This document shows, one piece after another, positions 1-5,901 of a DNA stretch of 21,713 nucleotides. The stretch covers positions 1-21,713 of the forward strand of contig CAKSQL010000038.1 of assembly GCA_934486735.1 (NCBI GenBank). Direction: 5' to 3'. Every line of letters starts with the position of its first letter. Within the stretch, counting starts at the first letter, position 1. The translations under genes and the position numbers were made by a program. The notes below the pieces were generated by a model. The model did no database searches and was not told the origin of the DNA. It saw only the letters and a program-made list of their open reading frames with translations. The DNA is from an uncultured Clostridia bacterium (lineage in GTDB: Bacteria; Bacillota; Clostridia; UBA1381).

Positions 1-83
1 TTTTAGCAATAAGATGGATATATACATGACCGGTTGCCATGTATTTTACCCATAAATCTATTATAGTAGGAGATGATGCCGAT

Positions 84-485
84 ATGGAAAAAAACTCTAT
101 ATCATCCGCTTTGTCGGACTATCTTGAAGCCATATATGTGTTGTCGCTGAAGTTCCCCGCGGTGAGAATTACCGATGTGGCGAAAAAACTCGGCATATCC
201 AAGCCGAGCGCGAACCGCGCCGTCAAGAGCTTAAAGCAGGAAGGTTATGTCCTGCACGAGCCGTACGGAGATATCATTCTGACTCAAAAGGGAAATGACT
301 TCGGCAAAGCCGCCTATGCAAAGCGTATGACGGTGAAAAAATTCCTGACCGATGTGCTCGGAATCGATGAAGAGGAGGCAAATCGGGAAGCGTGCATGAT
401 AGTTCATACCATGAGCGAGGAAACTCTTGAAAGGCTGGAAAAATATATGAACGAGCAGGAGCGGATAATTTTCTCGGCAGTGTGA
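84..485 (+). CDS. DtxR/MntR-family-like transcriptional regulator, 133 aa
   Basis: This is a winged-helix DNA-binding protein of the DtxR/MntR (iron/manganese repressor) family. Residues 8-62 form the helix-turn-helix, with the family signature DYLEAIY near residue 12 and the recognition segment VAKKLGISKPSANRAVKSL. Residues 70-130 form the short dimerisation/metal domain. The length matches MntR, which lacks the SH3-like C-terminal domain of DtxR. I chose the ATG at 84 because AGGAGA lies 10 nt upstream; an in-frame ATG at 39 lacks a ribosome-binding site and would add a tail unlike the family. By alignment to MntR, Asp12 and Glu15 keep the first two ligands. The usual KRH has become KRM (Met82) and the usual EACxxEH has become EACMIVH (Val97), so two expected ligands are lost. 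It could respond weakly to metal, to another metal, or to none. No metal transporter gene lies beside it in the window. Confidence 0.85.
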   Translation: MEKNSISSALSDYLEAIYVLSLKFPAVRITDVAKKLGISKPSANRAVKSLKQEGYVLHEPYGDIILTQKGNDFGKAAYAKRMTVKKFLTDVLGIDEEEANREACMIVHTMSEETLERLEKYMNEQERIIFSAV

Positions 486-586
486 TAAGCAGGCTGTATG
501 AAATATACAATATTACTAATCCGACAACGCATTACTAAGAATAAAAAGTAAAATTTGACTAAAAATCAAACAATTTTTAAAAGAGG

Positions 587-616
587 TTGATTATGCCGCC
601 CAAAGTATGTTATAAT
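587..616 (+). promoter_or_regulatory. Putative sigma-A promoter of the GH36-like gene
   Basis: TTGATT at 587-592 and TATAAT at 611-616 are separated by 18 nt, and the -10 box lies 46 nt before the start codon of the glycosidase gene. No terminator is visible between 486 and 587. Confidence 0.55.
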
Positions 617-662
617 TAAATTTATTGGAAATTATTTAATTTATTGCGTTCGGAAAGGCAGT

Positions 663-2429
663 ATGTATACCATGAATTTTGATATAAACTCAAATATAGA
701 TATAGAAAGCAGTATAGAAGCCGATGAAAGCTTTTCGGGAGCTTATAAATTGAAGCTGTTTTGGGGGACAAAGCAGATAAGTCCGGAGGATAGCGTTACA
801 ATCGAGCTTAAATATCCTATGAAAAATATTATGAATGTGTGGCTGCCGAACTCGGTGCCTCTTAAGGAATTGCCGCGCGCGATCAAGGCTGATTGGGTGG
901 GTAAGCCGAATTTGTATTCATCGATAGCGTCGTCCGCTCCGATTCTTTGCTTTTACGATAATTCGGATGTCAACAGGCTGACAATAGCGCTGTCCGAGAC
1001 AAAAAAGCGCGTAAATATCGATTTCGGAGTCATAGAAAAGGAAGCTGCGCTTAAAATAAGCTTTAACATTCCCCTGGCACAATACAGCGGAGCGTCGGGG
1101 ACGGAGCTTTGCATATACACAGATGAAAGCGAATTGCCGATGTATAAGGCGGTCGCAGCGGTGTCCGAGTGGTGGGAAAATAAAATAGGAATCAAACCGA
1201 TGAGGGTTCCGGAATGTGCCTTTGAGCCGCTGTATTCCTTTTGGTACAGCTTTCACCAGGATATATTCGAAAAAGAGGTTGAGGCAGAGTGCCAAAGAGC
1301 CGCCGCGCTTGGATTTAAGAATGTGATTGTCGATGACGGCTGGCAGACCGACGATAACAACGGCGGATATGCATACTGCGGCGACTGGAAACCATGTAAG
1401 GCTAAAATAAGCGATTTTGCGGAGCATGTGAAAAATGTTCATGATATGGGGCTTAAATACATGCTGTGGTACAGTGTGCCTTTTGTGGGAAGAAAGTCGG
1501 AAAATTGGGATAAATTCAAGGATAAGCTCCTTTACTTTGATGACAGCTTCGGAGCGGGAGTTCTTGACCCGAGATATGCCGAAGTGCGCGAATTTTTGAT
1601 ATCCATTTACAAAAATGCCCTGCTTGAACGTGACTTGGACGGATTTAAGCTTGATTTTATCGACAGCTTTGTGAACATAAATAATATTCCGCCCAACGGC
1701 GAAATGGATATCCCCGATTTGCAGGACGCAATCGATAAGCTTATGACCGATATAAGGGATGAGCTGATGTCAATCAAAAAGGATGTACTTATTGAATTTC
1801 GTCAGACATATATCGGGCCGAATATAAGAAAATACGGGAATATGCTGCGCGCAGCCGACTGCCCGTACGATTATCTCACCAACAGAACAGCGACGCTTGA
1901 CCTGCGCCTTACAAGCGGACACACTGCCGTACATTCGGACATGCTCATGTGGAGCGCGGACGAGAGCGCGGAAACCGCCGCAATGCAGATTATCAATTGT
2001 ATTTTCTCGGTAGTTCAGATATCGGTAAAGCTCGATAAAATTCCGGAGAACCACAGAAAAATGCTGCGGTTCTGGGTTTGGTTCATGTCGCAGAATAAAG
2101 ACTTGCTGCTGAAAAGCAATATAGCTGTCTTTGAGCCGCATTTGTATTACACAGCGGCAAAGGCATATGACGATGATAAGGAAATTATAGCGGTATACGC
2201 AAATGATAAGTGCGTGGATATCGAGCGCACAAGCGCGGTTGTGATAAACGGAACGGCGAAGCAAAATGTGATATGCCGATTCGGTGACAGCAGGGAAAGA
2301 AAGCTGACAATTCTCGACTGTGTGGGAAAAATCGTGTACGAGGGCACATTTGAGCCGGAGGGAATACAAAGTATTGCTGTGCCGGTGAGCGGCATGGCGG
2401 TTATCGGAGATTTCGAAATTCGGGGGTGA
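663..2429 (+). CDS. GH36-like alpha-galactosidase (clan GH-D), 588 aa
   Basis: This is a retaining glycoside hydrolase of the GH36 type, predicted to release terminal alpha-galactose from oligosaccharides. There is no signal peptide, so it should act on imported sugars in the cytoplasm. Residues 1-165 form a beta-rich N-terminal domain and about 185-480 the catalytic (beta/alpha)8 barrel. Visible motifs are VIVDDGWQTDD at 221-231, GDWKP at 240-244, LDPRYAEVRE at 301-310 and GFKLDFID at 327-334, where Asp331 fits the nucleophile. RAADCPYD at 396-403 holds the likely acid/base Asp (399, less likely 403). Residues 485-588 fit the C-terminal beta domain. At 588 residues it is shorter than classical GH36 enzymes of about 700. 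GGAAAGG precedes ATG 663 by 4 nt; the ATG at 672 is an equally possible start. The next gene starts 4 nt after its stop. Substrate specificity is inferred; the family also contains other alpha-galactoside-active enzymes. Confidence 0.8.
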   Translation: MYTMNFDINSNIDIESSIEADESFSGAYKLKLFWGTKQISPEDSVTIELKYPMKNIMNVWLPNSVPLKELPRAIKADWVGKPNLYSSIASSAPILCFYDNSDVNRLTIALSETKKRVNIDFGVIEKEAALKISFNIPLAQYSGASGTELCIYTDESELPMYKAVAAVSEWWENKIGIKPMRVPECAFEPLYSFWYSFHQDIFEKEVEAECQRAAALGFKNVIVDDGWQTDDNNGGYAYCGDWKPCKAKISDFAEHVKNVHDMGLKYMLWYSVPFVGRKSENWDKFKDKLLYFDDSFGAGVLDPRYAEVREFLISIYKNALLERDLDGFKLDFIDSFVNINNIPPNGEMDIPDLQDAIDKLMTDIRDELMSIKKDVLIEFRQTYIGPNIRKYGNMLRAADCPYDYLTNRTATLDLRLTSGHTAVHSDMLMWSADESAETAAMQIINCIFSVVQISVKLDKIPENHRKMLRFWVWFMSQNKDLLLKSNIAVFEPHLYYTAAKAYDDDKEIIAVYANDKCVDIERTSAVVINGTAKQNVICRFGDSRERKLTILDCVGKIVYEGTFEPEGIQSIAVPVSGMAVIGDFEIRG

Positions 2430-2433
2430 GAAT

Positions 2434-2970
2434 GTGTATAGCTGCATGTATCATACGCCGGAGGGCTATGACGATATGATAATGAACTCCGACGGAGAAT
2501 ATCTGACGGCGCTGTGCTTTGAACATTCAATGGATATCGCAAAGCTTGCTTCGGGATGCGAGGAAAAGGACCTGCCGATATTTTACGAAACTCGGCGGTG
2601 GCTCGATATGTATTTTCGCGGCGAAAAGCCGGATTTTACGCCGAAATATAAGATAGTGCGCCTGACACCGTTTCGGGAACAGGTTGTCGAGCTTATGAAA
2701 AAAATCCCGTACGGCGAGACGGTCACATATGGCGATATAGCAAGGGAACTTGCAAAAAAGAGGGGATTGGATAAGATGTCGGCGCAGGCGGTCGGCGGAG
2801 CGGTCGGATTTAATCCGATTTGCATAATTGTTCCATGCCATCGGGTGGTCGGAACGAACTGCAGTCTGACAGGCTACGGCGGCGGAATAAAGAATAAAGT
2901 AAAGCTGCTGGAGCATGAAGGAAATGACATGACAAGACTTACGATTCCCAAAAGGGGAACGGTGCTTTAA
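2434..2970 (+). CDS. ogt: Methylated-DNA--protein-cysteine methyltransferase (Ogt/MGMT), 178 aa
   Basis: A suicide DNA-repair protein that moves the alkyl group from O6-alkylguanine in DNA to its own cysteine. The N-terminal half (1-75) is a poorly conserved ribonuclease-like domain. The C-terminal half has the HTH entry IPYGETVTYGDIA (91-103), the arginine/asparagine-finger region SAQAVGGAVGFNP (116-128), the active site IIVPCHRVVG with acceptor Cys135, and SLTGYGGGIKNKVKLLEHE near 144-162. All hallmark residues are present, so it should be functional. The start is a GTG at 2434, 4 nt after the glycosidase stop, with GGGGGTGAG as ribosome-binding site; an in-frame ATG at 2446 is the alternative. 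Spacing implies co-transcription with the glycosidase, a pairing with no obvious functional logic. Two strong hairpins follow the stop. Confidence 0.93.
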   Translation: MYSCMYHTPEGYDDMIMNSDGEYLTALCFEHSMDIAKLASGCEEKDLPIFYETRRWLDMYFRGEKPDFTPKYKIVRLTPFREQVVELMKKIPYGETVTYGDIARELAKKRGLDKMSAQAVGGAVGFNPICIIVPCHRVVGTNCSLTGYGGGIKNKVKLLEHEGNDMTRLTIPKRGTVL

Positions 2971-2979
2971 AATAGTTCT

Positions 2980-3015
2980 AAAGAAAGCCGAGGGTGAAAA
3001 TCCTCGGCTTTCTTT
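2980..3015 (+). terminator. Intrinsic terminator after ogt
   Basis: A 14-bp perfect stem (AAAGAAAGCCGAGG, 2980-2993, with its complement at 3002-3015) encloses an 8-nt loop. The A-rich left and T-rich right flanks fit a terminator that could work for both strands. Confidence 0.85.
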
Positions 3016-3019
3016 AATA

Positions 3020-3054
3020 AAAAAAGCTGAAACCTCAGCGAAATCAGCTTTTTT
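3020..3054. terminator. Second, bidirectional terminator hairpin
   Basis: AAAAAAGCTGA (3020-3030) pairs with TCAGCTTTTTT (3044-3054) across a 13-nt loop. The A tract and T tract make it readable from either strand. It backs up the ogt terminator and may end the nitroreductase transcript arriving from the right. Confidence 0.7.
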
Positions 3055-3160
3055 GTTACGTTCTTGCCAAACCGCTCGGAGCACTCAAGTACGCGTCGTC
3101 GGGTTCGCTTCAAACGGTTCGGAACATTTTTTTGCACTTTATATAATATTTCGAAATAAA

Positions 3161-3733
3161 TTATTTATCCAAAATCAAAATTTCGTCCAAGGTTCGTTTC
3201 GGGACATGGATTTTCCCCGATTCGTCCTCGAAATATTTCACATTGTTGTCGGACATATCAATTGTGTCGCTTTCCTGAGCGGGATATCCGAGAGCAACAA
3301 GATACAAAAGAGAGAATCTGTCCTTGTCGAGGGCAAGGACGTCTGCTATTTCATCGCGCTTTATCGCTCCGAGACAGCACGAGCCGAGGGAGTGCCCCAT
3401 AGCTGCAAGAGTAATGGTCGCAGCTGCCGCTCCGGCATCGACCTGAAATTCCTTTTTTATCGACATATCTCCCAAAATTGCAATATACGCGGCAGGGCGC
3501 TCGCCGTCCTTTGGCGCGCCGTCGGGGAGATAACCTGCCCATTTTGTGAGCGGAAAAATGTCATCCAAAAGCTTCTTGTCCTTTATAACGGCAAATTTCA
3601 GCGGCTGCATATTTGCAGCCGTCGGCGCAAGCCGAGCGGCGTTCACAAGCTCGGATGAAATGCTGTCGTCAATTGGTTTTTGAGTGAATTTTCTTATTGT
3701 GCGTCTTTTTAAAATTGCTTCGTTTATATTCAT
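3161..3733 (-). CDS. Nitroreductase-family FMN flavoprotein, 190 aa
   Basis: An FMN-dependent NAD(P)H oxidoreductase of the nitroreductase superfamily, cytoplasmic and typically dimeric. Visible family features are the N-terminal RRTIRKF at 10-16 (FMN phosphate contact), SELVNAARLAPTAANMQPLKF at 27-47 (FMN-binding and dimer helix region), and QVDAGAAAATITLAAMGHSL followed by GSCCLGAI at 97-124. Length fits the family's usual 170-220 residues. The start at 3733 has GGAGGA 7 nt upstream; an upstream GTG extension to 3787 would run through the terminator hairpin of the neighbouring gene and has no ribosome-binding site. It lies 73 nt downstream of the binding-protein gene on the same strand, beyond a terminator, so it may be expressed by read-through or from an unseen promoter. 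The physiological substrate cannot be told from sequence. Confidence 0.9.
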   Translation of the reverse strand: MNINEAILKRRTIRKFTQKPIDDSISSELVNAARLAPTAANMQPLKFAVIKDKKLLDDIFPLTKWAGYLPDGAPKDGERPAAYIAILGDMSIKKEFQVDAGAAAATITLAAMGHSLGSCCLGAIKRDEIADVLALDKDRFSLLYLVALGYPAQESDTIDMSDNNVKYFEDESGKIHVPKRTLDEILILDK

Positions 3734-3764
3734 AGCTTTGTCCTCCGCGTGAAAAATAAGACAA

Positions 3765-3795
3765 AACAGACGGTGCTTGTTCCACACCGTCTGTT
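3765..3795 (-). terminator. Terminator behind the solute-binding protein gene
   Basis: On the minus strand an 11-bp stem (AACAGACGGTG at 3765-3775 and its complement at 3785-3795) with a 9-nt loop is followed by the U-rich run TTTTGTCTTATTTTT. It sits 12 nt after the stop of the binding-protein gene and just before the nitroreductase ribosome-binding site. Confidence 0.75.
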
Positions 3796-3806
3796 CGGTT
3801 TATAAA

Positions 3807-5195
3807 TTAGTTCATTTTGTCTAAGTGGTTTGTCTGGAAGTCGCGGCAAGCGTTGGCGATAAGGCTGTCAACGTCTGCATTTTCGTTTGTGATAACTTCC
3901 TGGATGCAACCGTCAAGAACCGCATAAAGCTGCTGAGCACATGCTGCCGGCTCGGGGTTGATTGTCACACCCTCAAAAGCGTAGTATTCGGCATAGTTTT
4001 CATGCTTAACATTTGTATATTCCTGGCGAACGGCACGTGTCTTTTCCAATGTTTCGGGAACAACCCAAACATCAAATGAATCCTGGTCGAGGATGATTCC
4101 GTTTTCGGAAAGTGTCTGCTCATAACCTGTCTTAAGGTTTGCGATACGCTCATCGTCAAGCTTGGGCGAGAAGCCTGTAAATTCAAGCCACTCAAAGCCT
4201 GCATCGATCTGTTCGGGAGTAGAGTTCGGTGAGAACATCCACAGGTTACCGCCCATCTGAGAATATCTGCCTTTGGGTCCCTCAGGCATTCTTGTAACAT
4301 AGATATCGTCTATGTTCATGCCATATTTCTGTGAAAGACCGCCGCAGGGGGGATCTGCAAACATCATAGCACCCTGGTATGTACCGAAATATTTGTAAAT
4401 ATCATCCTGGTTAAGAACGCTCTCGTCGAGGAATGCGTTGTACTTCCACTTCAAATCCTTAACATATTGCAAAGCGTCTCTTGCTTCCTGAGTATCAAAG
4501 GTTGCTTCCCATGTACCGTCGTCTCTCTGCTTTTCGAACTCAACGCCGAAGCTCCATGCGATGTTGAGGAAGTGCCATCCGCCGCAGTTGTTTGTGGTCG
4601 GAAGAATAAATCCTGCCTTGCCTGTCTTTTCCTTGATTGTCTGAGCAAACTCTGCAAGCTCCTGATATGTGCTCGGAACCTTCACCGAACCGTCCTCGTT
4701 TACAAGACCTGCCTCGGTGAAAAGCTTTTTGTTTATGTAAAGACCCTGTGCATATGCGTCTGTCGGAATGCCGTAGATTTTGTTATCAACCGTAACAAGC
4801 TCGAGCAGATCCGGATTCAAAGCGGTGTCAAAACCATGCTTTTTCATTGCGTCTGTAAGGTCTGCTGCATAGCCGTCCTTGATTATTTGCTTGATTTCGG
4901 TAAACCAAGGCTTATACATGTTCGGCAGCTGATTTGCGGCAGCCTTCATTGAAAATGTCTTTGTGTCATACTTGAAAGTATCCGGAATAATGTTGATGTC
5001 CTCGTGCTGTGCCATAAATTTGTCACGTTTTCCGTTTTGACGGTCTAATGCTTCTTTTGAAGTTTCATCAGGCCAAAGACCCACTTTCAAGTTGATTTTA
5101 CCCTCAACCTCACCCGAATTGTTTTTGCAGCCGGAGGCAAGTGCCAGTAAAGAAACGGCAGCTAACCCCAAAGCTACGCTTTTCTGAAATTTCAT
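3807..5195 (-). CDS. ABC transporter extracellular solute-binding lipoprotein (family 1, sugar type), 462 aa
   Basis: A cell-surface lipoprotein that captures a solute, most likely an oligosaccharide, and delivers it to an ABC permease. Residues 1-22 are a lipoprotein signal (basic MKFQK, hydrophobic core, ASG before Cys23); Cys23 is the lipid anchor. After a short Ser/Asn linker the fold starts at KINLKVGLWPDE. VTVDNKIYGIPTDAYAQGL around 135-153 is the typical family-1 hinge region, and QMGGNLWMFSPNS near 310 is another family-like stretch. Length fits the 400-470 usual for the family. AGGAGGAG lies about 6 nt before ATG 5195. The promoter region carries an extended -10 inside a perfect palindrome and 21-bp-spaced repeats further up, suggesting activator control. 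No permease or ATPase gene adjoins it. The only permeases in the window lie about 14.5 kb away on the other strand, so partnership is uncertain. Confidence 0.9.
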   Translation of the reverse strand: MKFQKSVALGLAAVSLLALASGCKNNSGEVEGKINLKVGLWPDETSKEALDRQNGKRDKFMAQHEDINIIPDTFKYDTKTFSMKAAANQLPNMYKPWFTEIKQIIKDGYAADLTDAMKKHGFDTALNPDLLELVTVDNKIYGIPTDAYAQGLYINKKLFTEAGLVNEDGSVKVPSTYQELAEFAQTIKEKTGKAGFILPTTNNCGGWHFLNIAWSFGVEFEKQRDDGTWEATFDTQEARDALQYVKDLKWKYNAFLDESVLNQDDIYKYFGTYQGAMMFADPPCGGLSQKYGMNIDDIYVTRMPEGPKGRYSQMGGNLWMFSPNSTPEQIDAGFEWLEFTGFSPKLDDERIANLKTGYEQTLSENGIILDQDSFDVWVVPETLEKTRAVRQEYTNVKHENYAEYYAFEGVTINPEPAACAQQLYAVLDGCIQEVITNENADVDSLIANACRDFQTNHLDKMN

Positions 5196-5219
5196 TGAAT
5201 TTCTCCTCCTTTTTATTTT

Positions 5220-5234
5220 GTGGTATTATACCAC
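5220..5234 (-). promoter_or_regulatory. Extended -10 promoter within a perfect palindrome, upstream of the binding-protein gene
   Basis: GTGGTATTATACCAC is a perfect 15-bp palindrome. Read on the minus strand it contains TGGTATAAT, an extended -10 element (TATAAT at 5225-5230), about 30 nt before the start codon. No good -35 hexamer is present at 16-18 nt. A palindrome overlapping the -10 is a plausible operator, and the missing -35 suggests dependence on an activator. Confidence 0.5.
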
Positions 5235-5332
5235 ATATATAATAACATAAATTTTTAACCTTTGCAATACCAAAATTGAAAATATACTCAATTATTACAA
5301 AAAAATACGCTGTTTTTTGTGAATTGTGTGCC

Positions 5333-5363
5333 AAAAGTTCAATTTATACTCAAAAAAGTTCAA
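5333..5363. repeat. Direct repeat AAAAGTTCAA with 21-bp period
   Basis: AAAAGTTCAA occurs exactly at 5333-5342 and 5354-5363, two helical turns apart, about 100 bp upstream of the binding-protein -10 box. TATACTCAA also occurs twice nearby (5283-5291 and 5345-5353). Such spacing is typical of AraC-type half-sites, but no regulator can be assigned. Confidence 0.4.
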
Positions 5364-5820
5364 CTTTTAAATGGCTGTTTTGGATGATATGACGAAAAAA
5401 TCATGCCGAACCAATTACATTGCGGAAGTATTTTGATGCGTTTGTTAATGGATATCTGCCGATTCCTGCTTGTGGCGACGAATGTGTTCAATCAATTCGC
5501 GGCGGCGCTCAAAGCTGCATATTCCGCACAGGCTGCTCAAAATCGGAGTTTGGATTACTTTTTTTCGGCTACTCGGCGGTATTATATGCATTTTAGTTGT
5601 ATTCAACTTTATGCCGAGTTTTCTTTCTGAAAGATAAGCAAGGCTGTAATCCATCTTTGGCGATTGGAAACAGATATACCGAACTATGATTTTCGACATA
5701 AATTCGATTCGCTGTAAAACTAATCAAAAATTGGCGTTTTTCCGAATTTGCCTGTCATATTAGGGCAGTTCTTTGTTAAAAAATTAAAAAAGTGAATAAA
5801 ACTGTCCATATACAAATCGG
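5364..5820. other. Gene-poor intergenic stretch
   Basis: Between the binding-protein upstream region and the promoter area of the secreted-protein operon I see no gene I can name. Open frames on both strands are short and without good ribosome-binding sites. The only one with a coherent feature is 5482-5637 (+, 51 residues), which encodes a basic N-terminus (NSRRRSKLHIPHR) and one hydrophobic stretch (WITFFRLLGGIICILVVF). It may be a small membrane protein, a gene remnant or chance. Confidence 0.35.
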
Positions 5821-5821
5821 A

Positions 5822-5889
5822 TATAATATGTTAAAGTAAAATTATAAATACATATTTTATGCCGAGGCGCTCGGCAAATATTTTTATAA
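5822..5889 (+). promoter_or_regulatory. -10 element and leader hairpin of the secreted-protein/phosphatase operon
   Basis: TATAAT at 5822-5827 is a candidate -10; no clear -35 is found upstream. In the roughly 65-nt leader a 7-bp stem (TGCCGAG 5860-5866, loop GCG, CTCGGCA 5870-5876) is followed by AAATATTTTT, immediately before the ribosome-binding site AAAGGAGAA at 5888-5896. It could be an attenuator, the end of an upstream transcript, or a 5'-stabilising hairpin. Confidence 0.45.
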
Positions 5890-5901
5890 AGGAGAATTTG
5901 T

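Noticed and set aside
5445..5699. 84-codon minus-strand frame in the gene-poor gap
   Set aside because: No domain, no ribosome-binding site and no clear promoter; I could not relate it to any family.
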